Below, one piece after another: positions 52,671 through 64,000 of a stretch of 64,000 nt of DNA. Below the pieces are notes generated by a model. That model had not been told where the DNA came from. It did no database searches and saw nothing but the letters and a program-made list of their open reading frames with translations. The DNA comes from Microtetraspora sp. NBRC 13810 (lineage in GTDB: Bacteria > Actinomycetota > Actinomycetes > Streptosporangiales > Streptosporangiaceae): assembly GCF_030268685.1 (NCBI RefSeq), contig NZ_BSRQ01000002.1, forward strand, positions 496,001-560,000, read 5' to 3'. The position numbers were made by a program, and so were the translations under genes. Position 1 is the stretch's first letter; the number at the start of each line of letters is the position of its first letter.

Positions 52671-54788
52671 TCACGCTGTGTCGGCCATCGCCAGGCCGTC
52701 GCTGAGGCCGCCGCCGGCGTGGCCGGTGAGGGCGACCCCGGCCGGCGCGGGCGGGGCGAGGAGGGTGCGGCGGGCGCGCAGCCACAGGGTGGCCTCGTCC
52801 ACCGGGAGGGCCTGGCTGAGCCACCAGCCCTGGCCGACGTCGCAGCCCATGGCGGCCAGCCGCCGGGCCACCTCGTCGCTCTCCACGCCCTCGGCGACCG
52901 AACGCAGGCCGAGGGAGCGCACCAGGTCGACGATGGACCGCACGATGCGGTCGGCGTCGCCGCTGTCCGGATCGGCCAGGCGTTTCACGAAGGACGAGTC
53001 GATCTTCACCTCGGACACGGCGAGCCGCTGGAGCCGTACCAGGGAGGAGTAGCCGGTGCCGAAGTCGTCGAGGGCGAGCGGCACGCCGAGCCTGGCCAGG
53101 GTGCGGACCGTGTCCGCGGTGTACGCCTGGTCGGTCATCAGGATGCGCTCGGTGACCTCGAGCTGGATGGCGGTCGGCGGCAGCGCGTAACGGGCCAGGC
53201 CGCTCTCCAGCCGCTCGGTCAGGGCGTTGTCGAGCAGGTCGCGGGCCGAGACGTTGACCGAGACCTGGGTGCGCAGGCCGGTGTGCCACCAGTGGGCCGC
53301 CTGGGAGAGGGCCTCGTCGATGACGTGCTGGGTGAGCTGGCGCATCAGGTAGGACTGCTCGGCCAGCGGGATGAACTCGCGCGGCGAGACCAGCCCGCGG
53401 ACCGGGTGCCGCCAGCGCAGCAGCGCCTCCAGGCCCACCACCCGGCCGCTGCCGAGCGCGATCTTGGGCTGGTAGTGCAGCATGAGCTCGCCGCCGGCCA
53501 GGCCGCGCCGCAGGTCGCCGAGCAGGTGCAGCCGCTCGGGGGAGTTCCGGTCCTTCTCCGCCTGGTACAGCTCGACGCCGGTGCGGCCCTCCTTGGCGAG
53601 GTACATCGCCACGTCGGCCCGTTGCAGCAGCAGCTCGAAGTCGGGGGCGTGGTCCGGGTGCAGCGCGATGCCGACCGAGGCGTCCAGGTCGAAGGTCATG
53701 CCCTCCAGGCGCACCGGCTGGGTGAGGGCCACCCTGAGCCGGGCCGCCACCTCCCTGGCGGCGGCCTGGTCCCGGATCGAAGGCAGCAGCACGGCGAACT
53801 CGTCGCCGCCCAGCCGCGCCACCACGTCCCCCGGCCGCACGCTGTGGGTCAGCCGGTGCGCCACGATCTGCAGCAGCCGGTCGCCCACCGGGTGCCCCAG
53901 GGTGTCGTTGACCTCCTTGAACCGGTCGAGGTCGAGGAGGAAGAGGCCGACCCGGTCCTCTCCGCGTGCCTCTGCAAGCGCTTCCCCGGTACGCAGCACG
54001 AGCAACTTGCGGTTCGGCAGGCCCGTGAGCCCGTCGTGCATGGCCTGGTGGTCGCGGCGCAGCGAGAGGGTGGCGGTGAAGTAGACCGCCACCAGGGGCG
54101 CGGTGAACAGCGGCACCATGCCGGGCGAGTGCGTCATCACCACGACGACGAGCGGCGCGAGGCCGAGCAGCCCGGCGTAGACCAGGGCCTGGTAGCCGAT
54201 CGACGCCCGGACCACCCGGAGCGGCGAGCGGCGCTCGTGCAGGGCGACCGCCATGCACACGAGCATCGCGCGGACCACGAAGTAGGCGGCGCCGGCCAGC
54301 GCGATCGCCGGTACGTCGCCCCCGCTGGGCTGCCACGGCCCCGCCGGGCTCGGCCACACCCCGAACAGCCCGAGCACCACGGCGGCCGCCGTGCTCGCCA
54401 GCGTGACCTGGGCGATGTTGAACATGGTCCGGTGCACCGCCTTGCGGGTCACCACGGCGTTCACCGCGATGGCGAGCGCGTGCAGCAGCACCGCCACGGA
54501 CAGGCCGAGGTGCAGCAGCAGCGCGAAGGTGAACATCACCGAGGGGTAGGTGCCGCCGACCACCATGGAGGAGGAGACGATCACCGGGCGCAGCTCACCC
54601 AGCACGACCAGGGCGGCGATCACCCAGAACACCGGCTCCGTGGCCAGCGTGGCGAACCCCGCCACGTCGAGCAGCAGCAGGGCTCCGGCCAGCACCGTGA
54701 GGCCGGTGGTGATGACGCCCGCGAGATAGGCCCACAGGGGTGAGCCGACACGAGGGCCGGTGTCGCGCGTATCGGTCGGGCCGGTCAT
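52671..54788 (-). CDS. Membrane GGDEF-EAL cyclic di-GMP protein
   Basis: 705 residues. Seven or eight membrane helices fill residues 15-245. A GGDEF domain (about 255-415) has intact GGDEF in ARLGGDEFAVLLPS and an RxxD (RPGD) I-site five residues before. An EAL domain (about 430-680) has intact YQPKIALGSGRVVGLEALLRW, VNVSARD, LEVTERIL, LDDFGTGYSSL and VAEGVE blocks. There is no PAS domain, in contrast to the larger homologue 14 kb away. The ATG at 54788 (MTGPTDTRDTG) is preferred. Runs away from ligA with a 274-base gap. Confidence 0.92.
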   Translation of the reverse strand: MTGPTDTRDTGPRVGSPLWAYLAGVITTGLTVLAGALLLLDVAGFATLATEPVFWVIAALVVLGELRPVIVSSSMVVGGTYPSVMFTFALLLHLGLSVAVLLHALAIAVNAVVTRKAVHRTMFNIAQVTLASTAAAVVLGLFGVWPSPAGPWQPSGGDVPAIALAGAAYFVVRAMLVCMAVALHERRSPLRVVRASIGYQALVYAGLLGLAPLVVVVMTHSPGMVPLFTAPLVAVYFTATLSLRRDHQAMHDGLTGLPNRKLLVLRTGEALAEARGEDRVGLFLLDLDRFKEVNDTLGHPVGDRLLQIVAHRLTHSVRPGDVVARLGGDEFAVLLPSIRDQAAAREVAARLRVALTQPVRLEGMTFDLDASVGIALHPDHAPDFELLLQRADVAMYLAKEGRTGVELYQAEKDRNSPERLHLLGDLRRGLAGGELMLHYQPKIALGSGRVVGLEALLRWRHPVRGLVSPREFIPLAEQSYLMRQLTQHVIDEALSQAAHWWHTGLRTQVSVNVSARDLLDNALTERLESGLARYALPPTAIQLEVTERILMTDQAYTADTVRTLARLGVPLALDDFGTGYSSLVRLQRLAVSEVKIDSSFVKRLADPDSGDADRIVRSIVDLVRSLGLRSVAEGVESDEVARRLAAMGCDVGQGWWLSQALPVDEATLWLRARRTLLAPPAPAGVALTGHAGGGLSDGLAMADTA

Positions 54789-55062
54789 GAGTAACAAAAC
54801 CCCCAGCAGGTCACTATGGGAGAGTACGACCTTTGGGCCACTTCGCGAAACCGGCTGGGCACGTTCTGTCACTGGCGATTTGCCACTATATGTCAGCATT
54901 AAGCGCTATTGCGCTTACTGTCGGTGTTCATTCATCGTCTCAGAGTGCGGTTACGTCACGTACGGTGAGGTAAAAATCACGAAATTTACTGACCGATTCC
55001 CCCCAAGTTCGGACCGGCCGAAGTCCCCCGGGCCGAAACGTCGCATTCCGCCCGGCAGCGGG
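54789..55062. promoter_or_regulatory. AT-rich control region upstream of the second GGDEF-EAL gene
   Basis: 274 bases between ligA (ending at 55063) and the GGDEF-EAL gene. It is markedly richer in A and T than its surroundings. It holds a perfect 7-bp inverted repeat TAAGCGC-TATT-GCGCTTA (54900-54917), which could be an operator or a hairpin, and a GGTTACGTCACGTACGGTGA segment near 54949. No coding signal. Confidence 0.45.
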
Positions 55063-57309
<2,247 letters not shown>

Positions 57310-57386
57310 CTATCGCCGGACACCGCTGCCCGCCGAGCTCCCCCGGCCCGCCACCCGGCCCGTCATGCGCCGGGTCACTCGCCGGG

Positions 57387-58394
57387 TCACTCGCCCGGGT
57401 CCTCGCGCAGCACGACGGCGGCCTCCCTGCACCGGGCCAGGGCCGCCTTCGCGTACGCCGGGGACGCCCCGGCGAGGCCGCACGCCGGGGTGAGCACGAC
57501 CTGCGAGGCCAGCGTGGCCGGGGAGAACCCGAGCCGCCGCCACAGCTCCCTGGCCGGCCTGGCGACCACGCCCACGTCCGCCAGCGGGCTCACCACGCCG
57601 GGCACCACGCCGAGGAAGAACGCGACGCCCGCCTCGACGGACTCGCCGATGGCCTCCTCGTCGCGGCGGCGCAGCAGGGAGGCGTCCACCGAGACGCCCT
57701 GCGCGCCCGCCCTGCGCAGCACCTGGAAGGGCACCTGCGGCGCGCAGCAGTGCACGACGGGGAACGCCTCCGCCGCCGCGAGCACCCTGCCCAGGCGCTC
57801 GACGGCCACCTCGGCCTCGACCGCGCGCAGCCGGCCGAACCCGGAGGCGGTGGGCACGGTCCCGGCGAGAGCCCCAGGCAGGCCGGGCTCGTCCACCTGG
57901 AGGACGATCTCCGTCACGCCGGGGACGCGCCGCCGTACCTCGGCCACGTGCTCGGCCACCCCCTCGGCCAGGGACTCCACCAGGTCGCGCACGGCGCCGG
58001 GATCGGACAGCGCCTTGTCCCCGTGGCGCAGCTCGATCGCGCCCGCGAGCGTCCACGGCCCGCACACCTGGATCTTGAACGGCCCCGCGTACCCCTGGGC
58101 GACCTCCTCCAGGCCGTCGAGGTCGCGAACCAGGTGGTCCCGGCCCCTGCGCGCGTCGCGCCCCGGCCGGTCGGCGAACCGCCAGCCGGAGGGCTGCACC
58201 TCCACCGGCATCTCCACCAGCAGCGACGCCCCGCGCCCGACCATGTCGGCGCCCACCCCCCGGCCGGGCAGCTCGGGCAGGTAGGGCAGCGCGGGAAGCT
58301 CGCCGAAGACGACCCGGATCGCCTCCAGGTGGTCCTCGCCGGGATGCGATCCGACGCCGGTCGCGGTGGCCTCGGGAAAGGGGTAGTCACTCAC
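57387..58394 (-). CDS. MetE-like (cobalamin-independent methionine synthase C-terminal) protein
   Basis: 335 residues. The TIM barrel of the MetE C-terminal/UROD superfamily reads ATATGVGSHPGED at the start, then LVEMPVEVQPSGWRF, IQVCGPWTLAGAIELRHG, VLQVDEPGLPGAL and VHCCAPQVPFQVLRRAG. The His/Cys/Glu zinc ligands of MetE are present (HCC segment near 215 and the terminal ACGLAG block). At half the length of full MetE it is a conserved actinobacterial stand-alone form. Its substrate is unproven. The GTG at 58394 is preferred. An ATG at 58415 overlaps the divergent neighbour. Confidence 0.78.
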   Translation of the reverse strand: MSDYPFPEATATGVGSHPGEDHLEAIRVVFGELPALPYLPELPGRGVGADMVGRGASLLVEMPVEVQPSGWRFADRPGRDARRGRDHLVRDLDGLEEVAQGYAGPFKIQVCGPWTLAGAIELRHGDKALSDPGAVRDLVESLAEGVAEHVAEVRRRVPGVTEIVLQVDEPGLPGALAGTVPTASGFGRLRAVEAEVAVERLGRVLAAAEAFPVVHCCAPQVPFQVLRRAGAQGVSVDASLLRRRDEEAIGESVEAGVAFFLGVVPGVVSPLADVGVVARPARELWRRLGFSPATLASQVVLTPACGLAGASPAYAKAALARCREAAVVLREDPGE

Positions 58395-58413
58395 GCCCGC
58401 TAGCGTAAGGCGC

Positions 58414-59046
58414 ATGAAGCTCACGAAGTTCGGCCACGCGTGTGTGCGGCTGGAGAAGGACGATCGCGTCCTGGTGATCGACCCCGGGATCTTCAGCGAC
58501 ACCCGGGCGCTCGACGGCGCGCACTCGGTGCTGATCACCCATGAGCACTTCGACCACATGGATCACGACGCCCTCGCCAGACTGCCCGGAGACGTGGAGA
58601 TCTGGACCTGTGAGGGGGCGGCGGCCAAGCTGGCCGGCGTGTCCGCCAAGATCCAGGTCGTCCGCGACGGCGACGCTTTCGAGACCGCGGGTTTCCGGGT
58701 GCGCACGGTCGGCGAGTGGCACGCCCCCAACCATCCGGACCAGCCGATCGTGCAGAACATCGGCTTCCTGGTGAACGACGACGTGTTCTACCCCGGGGAC
58801 GCCCTCACCCGGCCGGGCGTCGAGGTCGGCACCCTCATGGTCCCCACCGGCGCCCCGTGGCTGAAGCTCCCCGAAGTGATCGCCTACCTCCGGGACGTGC
58901 GCCCGGAGCGCGCCTTCTCCACCCACGACGCGCTCTACAGCGACGCGGGCCTCATGCTGGTCGACAGCTGGCTGCTCGCCGAGGCGGACCGGCAGAAGGC
59001 GGACATGCGCCGGCTGGCCGTCGGCGAGTCGGTCACCCTCGCCTGA
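58414..59046 (+). CDS. Metallo-beta-lactamase-fold hydrolase
   Basis: 210 residues. The dinuclear metal motif HEHFDHMDHDAL is near residue 48-58, with further His in EWHAPNHPDQ, the DVFYPGDALTRP block and FSTHDALY near the C-terminus. The family (UlaG/YcbL-type, lactonase-like) covers many hydrolases of small molecules. The substrate cannot be read. The ATG at 58414 has TAGCGT 13 bases upstream and AAGG, suggesting a very short leader. The start overlaps the promoter zone of the divergent MetE-like gene. Confidence 0.85.
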   Translation: MKLTKFGHACVRLEKDDRVLVIDPGIFSDTRALDGAHSVLITHEHFDHMDHDALARLPGDVEIWTCEGAAAKLAGVSAKIQVVRDGDAFETAGFRVRTVGEWHAPNHPDQPIVQNIGFLVNDDVFYPGDALTRPGVEVGTLMVPTGAPWLKLPEVIAYLRDVRPERAFSTHDALYSDAGLMLVDSWLLAEADRQKADMRRLAVGESVTLA

Positions 59047-59053
59047 GCGCCGG

Positions 59054-60127
59054 TCAGGACGACGTCGCGATCGTGGCCGAGCCGATGACGACGTCGCCGT
59101 CGTAGAGCACGGCGGCCTGGCCCGCCGCCACCCCGGCGGCGGGGGCGTCGAGCTGGAGGTGCAGCGCGTCGCCGGAGACCTGCGCGCGGCAGCCGTACAC
59201 CTCGCCGTGCGCGCGGAGCTGGACCGAGCAGGTCAGCGGGGCCAGCGGCGCGGGCAGCGGGCCGTTCCACACCGGGCGCTCGCAGGTGATCGAGGAGACC
59301 TCCAGCGAGGAGCGCGGGCCGACGGTCACCGTGTTGGAGACCGGCTCGATCGACAGCACGTAACGCGGCCTGCCGTCGGGCGCGGGCCGGTCGATGCGCA
59401 GCCCCTTGCGCTGGCCCACGGTGAACCCGTAGGCCCCCTGGTGGTTGCCCACGACCTCGCCGGAGAGCGCGTCGACGATCGGGCCGTCGGCGGCGCCGAG
59501 GCGGTCCGCGAGGAAGCCCCTGGTGTCGCCGTCGGCGATGAAGCAGATGTCGTGGCTGTCCGGCTTGTCGGCCACGGCGAGCCCCCGGCCGGCCGCCTCC
59601 GCCCTGACCTCGGCCTTGGTGGAGCCGCCGAGGGGGAAGATCGCGTGCGAGAGCTGCTCGCGGGTGAGCACGCCGAGCACGTAGGACTGGTCCTTGCCGG
59701 CGTCGACGCTGCGGCGCAGGACGCCGTCGTCGAGCCGGGCGTGGTGGCCGGTGGCGACGGCGTCGAAGCCCAGCGCGAGCGCTCGGTCCAGCACCGCCTC
59801 GAACTTGATCTTCTCGTTGCAGCGCAGGCACGGGTTGGGGGTGCGCCCCGCCGCGTACTCGCTCACGAAGTCCTCGACGACATCACGGTGGAACCGCTCG
59901 GCCATGTCCCAGATGTAGAACGGGATGCCGATGACGTCGGCGGCCCGCCGGGCGTCGCGGGAGTCCTCCACGGTGCAGCACCCGCGGGCGCCGGTCCGGT
60001 AGGACTGCGGGTTGGCCGACAGCGCGAGGTGCACGCCGGTGACATCGTGTCCCGCCTCGGCGATGCGCGCGGCGGCCACAGCGGAATCGACGCCGCCCGA
60101 CATGGCGGCAAGCACTCGGAGAGCCAT
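59054..60127 (-). CDS. mnmA: tRNA-specific 2-thiouridylase
   Basis: 357 residues. It makes the s2U34 modification of tRNA-Lys, -Glu and -Gln. The PP-loop [19 protein letters not shown] is at residues 8-25. The catalytic Cys pair is in [12 protein letters not shown] (about 104) and [10 protein letters not shown] (about 197). The C-terminal domain reads FTVGQRKGL and [15 protein letters not shown]. The open frame upstream of the ATG at 60127 is not homologous. It runs opposite the MBL gene with a 7-base gap. Uses sulfur from a cysteine desulfurase, encoded 1.2 kb away. Confidence 0.95.
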   Translation of the reverse strand: MALRVLAAMSGGVDSAVAAARIAEAGHDVTGVHLALSANPQSYRTGARGCCTVEDSRDARRAADVIGIPFYIWDMAERFHRDVVEDFVSEYAAGRTPNPCLRCNEKIKFEAVLDRALALGFDAVATGHHARLDDGVLRRSVDAGKDQSYVLGVLTREQLSHAIFPLGGSTKAEVRAEAAGRGLAVADKPDSHDICFIADGDTRGFLADRLGAADGPIVDALSGEVVGNHQGAYGFTVGQRKGLRIDRPAPDGRPRYVLSIEPVSNTVTVGPRSSLEVSSITCERPVWNGPLPAPLAPLTCSVQLRAHGEVYGCRAQVSGDALHLQLDAPAAGVAAGQAAVLYDGDVVIGSATIATSS

Positions 60128-60218
60128 AACAGTTCGAGCGTACCCGCCGCCGCGACCATTCCCGTTCGGCGTGCCGCCTGTTGGCGTACGGGGCCGCGGG
60201 CTGGGACAATATCCGGCC

Positions 60219-61265
60219 ATGCGACAATTCGGCCGCAAGACCGAGAAGCACGACCCTGCCCGGCGGATCGCGGAGTTCTGGGCGTGGTGGAGTTCGGCCC
60301 GGCCCGAGATCGACACGCTGGTGGCCGCGGGTGACGCGGAGCGGCTGACCGAGCTGGTCGCGCCCGCGGTGGCCGCCGTCCACCCCGGCCTGGTGTGGGA
60401 GGTCGCCCCGGGGCGTACCGCCGCGCAGGCCCTCGTCGTCACCGCAGCAGGCGACCCCGCGCTGCGCTCGCTCGCGCACCGCCTGGCCGGGGCGGCGCCG
60501 GCCGCCGACGCCCAGTGGGAGTACCACCCCTCCCGGCAGGCCAACCCGCAGGCGCTCGACGTGACGCTCGACGTGGGCGGCTACGACTTCGACCTGGGGC
60601 AGCTCATGCTCGGCCTGCGGGTGCCCCGCGACCGGCCGCAGGTGGACATGGTCGTCTACCACCCGATCTACACGCTGCTCGACGAGGAGACCCGGTTGCA
60701 GGCGACCGTCCTCGCGCTGCACTGGCTGATCGGTGAGGACGACGTCGCCCGGTGGGCCGGTGAGATCACCACGTCGGCGTTCCCGCCGATCGACGCCGTG
60801 GCCGCGGTGCACCTGCCCGCCGTGGTGGCCGACCTGGCCGCCGGTTACGACCAGGAGCAGTGGGCCCTGCTGGAGGGCCGTACGGGCGACGGCGCCCGGC
60901 TGATCGCCGTCGCCCGCCATCCGCTGCGCCACGTCGACCACCCGCTGTTCGACCGGCACATCGAGATCACCCTGCCCTACGCCCACGCGGACGCGGACGG
61001 GCTGCCCGCCGAGGAGTCGGCGCGGGCGCTGCGCGAGTTCGAGGAGCGGCTCGTGGACCGTCTCACCGAGCTCAAGGACACGGCGCTGCTCGTGGCCCAC
61101 CTGAGCGCGGAGGGCCGGCGGGTGATGCACGTCTACGCCGATCCCGCGGGCGACGCGCCGGCCAGGCTTCAGGAGCTGGCGGCAGACTGGCCCGAGGGCG
61201 GCGGCGCGCAGGTCGTCGTCGCCGACGATCCGGGCTGGAGCGCGGTCGCCCCGTTCCTGAGCTAG
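60219..61265 (+). CDS. DUF695-like hypothetical protein
   Basis: 348 residues, acidic, with no signal peptide. The N-terminal part reads [46 protein letters not shown], continuing to [16 protein letters not shown] and [20 protein letters not shown] middle segment is [26 protein letters not shown]. The C-terminal 130 residues ([32 protein letters not shown] ... [11 protein letters not shown]) resemble DUF695. I do not know a biochemical function. It is divergent from mnmA with 91 bases between. The name is from the pattern and its usual neighbours. Confidence 0.6.
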   Translation: MRQFGRKTEKHDPARRIAEFWAWWSSARPEIDTLVAAGDAERLTELVAPAVAAVHPGLVWEVAPGRTAAQALVVTAAGDPALRSLAHRLAGAAPAADAQWEYHPSRQANPQALDVTLDVGGYDFDLGQLMLGLRVPRDRPQVDMVVYHPIYTLLDEETRLQATVLALHWLIGEDDVARWAGEITTSAFPPIDAVAAVHLPAVVADLAAGYDQEQWALLEGRTGDGARLIAVARHPLRHVDHPLFDRHIEITLPYAHADADGLPAEESARALREFEERLVDRLTELKDTALLVAHLSAEGRRVMHVYADPAGDAPARLQELAADWPEGGGAQVVVADDPGWSAVAPFLS

Positions 61266-61329
61266 GGGCGCCTGGGAGTTCCGTTGACGGCGGGGTCGGT
61301 TCGTGCCGTGCACGCCGCCGAGCGGGGCC

Positions 61330-62493
61330 CTAGGTGAGGCCGGCCCGCCTGGCGCGTTCCACCACGGGGCCGATCACCTCGACCAGGCGGTCGATGTCGG
61401 CCTGGGTGGAGGTGTGGCCGAGGCTGAAACGCAGCGAGCCGCGCGCGGAGGCGGCGTCGGCGCCCATGGCGAGCAGCACGTGGGACGGCTGGGCCACGCC
61501 CGCCGAGCAGGCCGAGCCGGTCGAGCACTCGATGCCCTTGGCGTCGAGCAGCATGAGGAGCGCGTCGCCCTCGCAGCCGGGGAAGGAGAAGTGGGCGATG
61601 CCGGGGAGCCGGTCGTCGGGGTCGCCGTTGAGGACGACGTCGGGCACGGCCGCCCGGACCCGGTGGATCAGGTCGTCGCGCAGCGCGCTCAGGTGCTTGG
61701 CGTGATCCTGGCGGGAGGACACGGCGACGCTCACCGCCGCGGCGAACCCGGCGATGGCGGGCGCGTCGAGCGTGCCCGAGCGCACGTCGCGCTCCTGGCC
61801 ACCGCCGTGCAGCACCGGGACGGGATCGACGCCGCGGGCGAGCAGCAGCGCCCCGACCCCGATGGGCCCGCCCACCTTGTGCCCGGTCAGGGTCAGCGCG
61901 TCCACGCCCGCGTCGGAGAAGGACACCGGGAGCTGGCCGATGGCCTGGACCGCGTCGGTGTGGAACGGGATGCCGTGGTCGTGCGCGATGGCGGCCAGCA
62001 CCTTGATCGGCTGGATCGTGCCCACCTCGTTGTTCGCCCACATGACGCTGACCAGGGCGACCGTGGCGGGATCGCGCTCGATCGCGGCGCGCAGCGTCTC
62101 GGGGCGGACCCTGCCGTGCTCGTCCACGTCGAGCAACTCGACCTGGGCGCCCTGGTGGTCGCCGAGCCAGTGGGCGGGGTCGAGGGTGGCGTGGTGCTCG
62201 ACCGCGCTGACCAGGACGCGGGTGGCGCCGGACGGGCGGCGTGACCAGTAGAGCCCCTTGACGGCGAGGTTGTTGGCCTCGGTGCCGCCGGAGGTGAACA
62301 CGACCTCGCTGGGGCGCGCGCCGAGCGCGTCGGCGACGACCTCGCGGGCCTCCTCGACCACCCGGCGGGCCCGCCGCCCGGCCGCGTGCAACGACGACGC
62401 GTTGCCCACCCGGCCGAACTGCGCGTTCATCGCCTCGATCGCCTGGGGGATCATCGGCGTGGTCGCCGCATGATCAAGATAGGCGGGCTCCAC
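61330..62493 (-). CDS. Cysteine desulfurase (class V aminotransferase, IscS/NifS type)
   Basis: 387 residues. It removes sulfur from cysteine as a persulfide for tRNA thiolation or Fe-S clusters. It begins [18 protein letters not shown]. The PLP Lys is in [18 protein letters not shown] near residue 203. The active Cys is in [10 protein letters not shown] near 325 (SACSAG loop), and the His residues for PLP stacking lie in [12 protein letters not shown] near 103. It is close to mnmA, and in actinobacteria such a desulfurase is commonly its sulfur source. ATG 62493. Confidence 0.92.
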   Translation of the reverse strand: MEPAYLDHAATTPMIPQAIEAMNAQFGRVGNASSLHAAGRRARRVVEEAREVVADALGARPSEVVFTSGGTEANNLAVKGLYWSRRPSGATRVLVSAVEHHATLDPAHWLGDHQGAQVELLDVDEHGRVRPETLRAAIERDPATVALVSVMWANNEVGTIQPIKVLAAIAHDHGIPFHTDAVQAIGQLPVSFSDAGVDALTLTGHKVGGPIGVGALLLARGVDPVPVLHGGGQERDVRSGTLDAPAIAGFAAAVSVAVSSRQDHAKHLSALRDDLIHRVRAAVPDVVLNGDPDDRLPGIAHFSFPGCEGDALLMLLDAKGIECSTGSACSAGVAQPSHVLLAMGADAASARGSLRFSLGHTSTQADIDRLVEVIGPVVERARRAGLT

Positions 62494-62580
62494 GGCCGCA
62501 CTCCCCTCTCGGCTCCACGATCTATGACAGACGTTCCAAGACTATCCGGGGCCGGAACAAGGTTCGCCCCCGGTTTGCCT

Positions 62581-62604
62581 ACTGTACCGTCCGGACGGTA
62601 CAGT
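62581..62604. promoter_or_regulatory. 24-base perfect palindrome: likely operator of the TetR gene
   Basis: ACTGTACCGTCC (62581-62592) is followed directly by its exact reverse complement (62593-62604). It ends 7 bases before the TetR ATG at 62612, overlaps a TACTGT-like -10 and would block both transcription and the ribosome site. TetR repressors normally bind such palindromes next to their own genes. Confidence 0.85.
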
Positions 62605-62611
62605 GAGGCGC

Positions 62612-63115
62612 ATGAGGAGGGATGAGCTTCTTGATGCCGCCGAGTGTCTGCTGACCGAGCACGGCACGGGCGCGCTCACCCTGGCCGCCGTCGCCGAGCG
62701 CGCGGGCGTGAGCAAGGGTGGCCTCCTCTACCACTTCAACAGCAAAGAGGCCCTGGTCAGAGCGATGATCGAGCGGCTCATCGCCGACTTCGACCGGCTC
62801 GTGGCGCAGCAGGGACACGATTCCTACGGCAAGAACTACGTGGCGGCGACGTTCGCCGCCGTGTGCGGGGGCCAGCTGAGGCGATGGGCGGTGGTCACCG
62901 GCGCGGCCGGAGACCCCGCGCTGCTCGCGCCGCTGCGCGAGGCGCTGACCCGGTGGTTCCGCGAAGGGCTCGACGCGGAGGCCGACCCGATGACCGCCCA
63001 GGTGGTGCGCCTGGCCTGTGAAGGGCTCTGGGAGATCGCCACGCACGCCCCGGCGGTCTACACCCCCGAGCAGTATCGCGACCTGGAGCGACACCTGCTC
63101 TCGATGCTGGACTGA
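62612..63115 (+). CDS. TetR-family transcriptional repressor
   Basis: 167 residues. The N-terminal HTH has RRDELLDAAECLLTEHGTGALTLAAVAERAGVSKGGLLYHFNSKEALVRAMIERL, with the recognition helix in VSKGGLLYHF. The ligand domain is about 55-165. A 24-base palindrome immediately before the start should be its autoregulatory operator. It precedes an MFS transporter by 121 bases, which it may also control. In the same frame a GTG at 62603 lies inside the palindrome. The ATG at 62612 is the more usual start. Confidence 0.93.
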   Translation: MRRDELLDAAECLLTEHGTGALTLAAVAERAGVSKGGLLYHFNSKEALVRAMIERLIADFDRLVAQQGHDSYGKNYVAATFAAVCGGQLRRWAVVTGAAGDPALLAPLREALTRWFREGLDAEADPMTAQVVRLACEGLWEIATHAPAVYTPEQYRDLERHLLSMLD

Positions 63116-63236
63116 CCTCCGCCGGCGCCCCCTGGTGGTCGCCCCGACGGCCCGGGCCGTGAGGGCGACCTGATTCTGTGTGCCCTCTTCGCGGGCGCCG
63201 AAAACCCTCTGTCAACGCATTTGGAAGGGAGTGACG

Positions 63237-64000
63237 ATGACCCGCGCCCTCAGGACGGCACATATCGGCGCAATCCTCACATTCGCCCTGGCCGGCCTGC
63301 TCTGCGGCACGTTCACGATCCGTATCCCGGCCCTGTCCGACGGCCTCGGACTGTCGGAGGGCGCGATCGGTTCCGTGCTGCTCGCCTGGGGTCTGGGCGC
63401 CCTGGTGACCATGCAGTCCATGCGCCGGGTGATGACCCGCGCGGGCAGCCGCGCCGTGCTGCGGATCGGCGGCCCGCTGTGCGCCGTGGCCCTGGTGCCG
63501 CTCGCGTTCGCCCCCGGCCTGCCCTGGCTCCTCGCCTCCGCCGCGCTGTTCGGCCTCGCCTTCGGCGCCGTGGACGTCGCCATGAACGCCCAGGGCTCCT
63601 CCGTCGAACGGGCCGTCGGCCGCCCGCTGATGAACGGCATGCACGCCGGCTGGTGCGTGGGCGCCATCTCGGCGGGGCTGCTCGGCACCCTGGCGATCGC
63701 GACCGGCCTGCCGTACCCGGTGCACCTGGCGCTGACCGCGGCGCTGGTGCTGCCGCTGATGGTGGTCGTCGGGCGTACCCACCTGCCGGACGGGCCGCGC
63801 GGCGCCGGGCGCAGGGTCGCGCGGGCGGCCAGGCGGATGCCGCCGGTCGTCTACCTGCTCGGCGTGATCGCCTTCTGCGCGTTCATGATCGAGGGCACGG
63901 TCGCCGACTGGAACGGGCTGTTCCTGCGGGACGTGGTGGGCGCGTCGGCGGCGATGGCGGCGCTCGGCTATCCGACCTTCGAGGCGGGCATGCTGGCCGG
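63237..64000 (+). CDS. MFS transporter (YbjJ-like), cut by window end
   Basis: The open frame from ATG 63237 (GGAAGGGAG 7 bases upstream) runs to the end of the window, giving 254 residues and about eight hydrophobic helices with the major facilitator pattern. Helix 1 starts HIGAILTFALAGLLCGTFTIRIPALSDGLGLSEGAIG. The AWGLGALVTMQSMRRVMTRAG loop is a divergent A motif. LFGLAFGAVDVAMNAQGSSVERA and MNGMHAGWCVGAISAGLLG are typical of the YbjJ group. Likely exports a small compound. The TetR gene precedes it by 121 bases. Confidence 0.85.
   Translation, partial: MTRALRTAHIGAILTFALAGLLCGTFTIRIPALSDGLGLSEGAIGSVLLAWGLGALVTMQSMRRVMTRAGSRAVLRIGGPLCAVALVPLAFAPGLPWLLASAALFGLAFGAVDVAMNAQGSSVERAVGRPLMNGMHAGWCVGAISAGLLGTLAIATGLPYPVHLALTAALVLPLMVVVGRTHLPDGPRGAGRRVARAARRMPPVVYLLGVIAFCAFMIEGTVADWNGLFLRDVVGASAAMAALGYPTFEAGMLA

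Overview
The window is from a high-GC actinobacterium. Long open frames run on both strands, third codon positions are almost always G or C, GTG starts and 4-base gene overlaps are common, and Gln-tRNA is made through GatCAB. The combination of gene content (PAS-GGDEF-EAL proteins, a triple Asp23/Gls24 operon, VanW, GPH symporter, ilv/leu/serA chromosome block) best fits the Streptosporangiales (Nonomuraea, Streptosporangium and relatives). That placement is inference. The DNA is core chromosome: I see no insertion sequence, phage, CRISPR or rRNA operon.

Layout. 1-2.1 kb: the end of an unknown gene, a FecCD permease, and the two remnant ends of a siderophore uptake locus whose middle has been deleted. 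2.1-6.2 kb: tRNA-Glu, an ABC exporter-histidine kinase-response regulator operon, and tRNA-Gln. 6.3-10.5 kb: M3 peptidase, gltX and a fumarylacetoacetate-hydrolase-type enzyme. 10.7-13.8 kb: a six-gene Asp23/Gls24 envelope operon. 13.8-16 kb: a heme-oxygenase-like monooxygenase with a Gly/His-rich insert and a heparinase-type lyase. 16.1-23.9 kb and 32.4-35.9 kb: two halves of a branched-chain amino acid and serine block (cimA, ilvE, leuB, serA; ilvC, ilvN, ilvB). They are separated by about 8 kb of unrelated genes: SseB-like, methyltransferase, FHA protein, GPH symporter, PBP4 peptidase and two CAP proteins. 36-43.5 kb: GGDEF-EAL protein, D-2-hydroxyacid dehydrogenase, PQQ-type sugar dehydrogenase lipoprotein, VanW protein. 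43.6-49 kb: a CitAB-type two-component system divergent from tctCBA. 49-58.4 kb: gatB, a tiny ORF, gatA, gatC, a second GGDEF-EAL protein, ligA, and a MetE-like protein. 58.4-64 kb: MBL hydrolase, mnmA, a DUF695-like protein, cysteine desulfurase, and a TetR/MFS pair cut by the window end.

Genes that work together. tRNA-Glu, tRNA-Gln, gltX and gatCAB together supply most parts of indirect Gln-tRNA synthesis. The cysteine desulfurase can feed sulfur to MnmA for tRNA 2-thiouridine. The ilv/leu genes are controlled by attenuation: I read short leader peptides rich in Leu/Ile/Val before cimA and ilvB, each followed by a terminator hairpin, and a third candidate before leuB. At least two of the three begin almost at the predicted transcription start, so they look leaderless.

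The items most worth a second look are this set of leaderless leader peptides with a shared upstream motif, the deletion scar across the divergent siderophore locus, the 28-codon ORF filling the gatA-gatB gap, and the 24-base perfect palindrome in front of the TetR gene.
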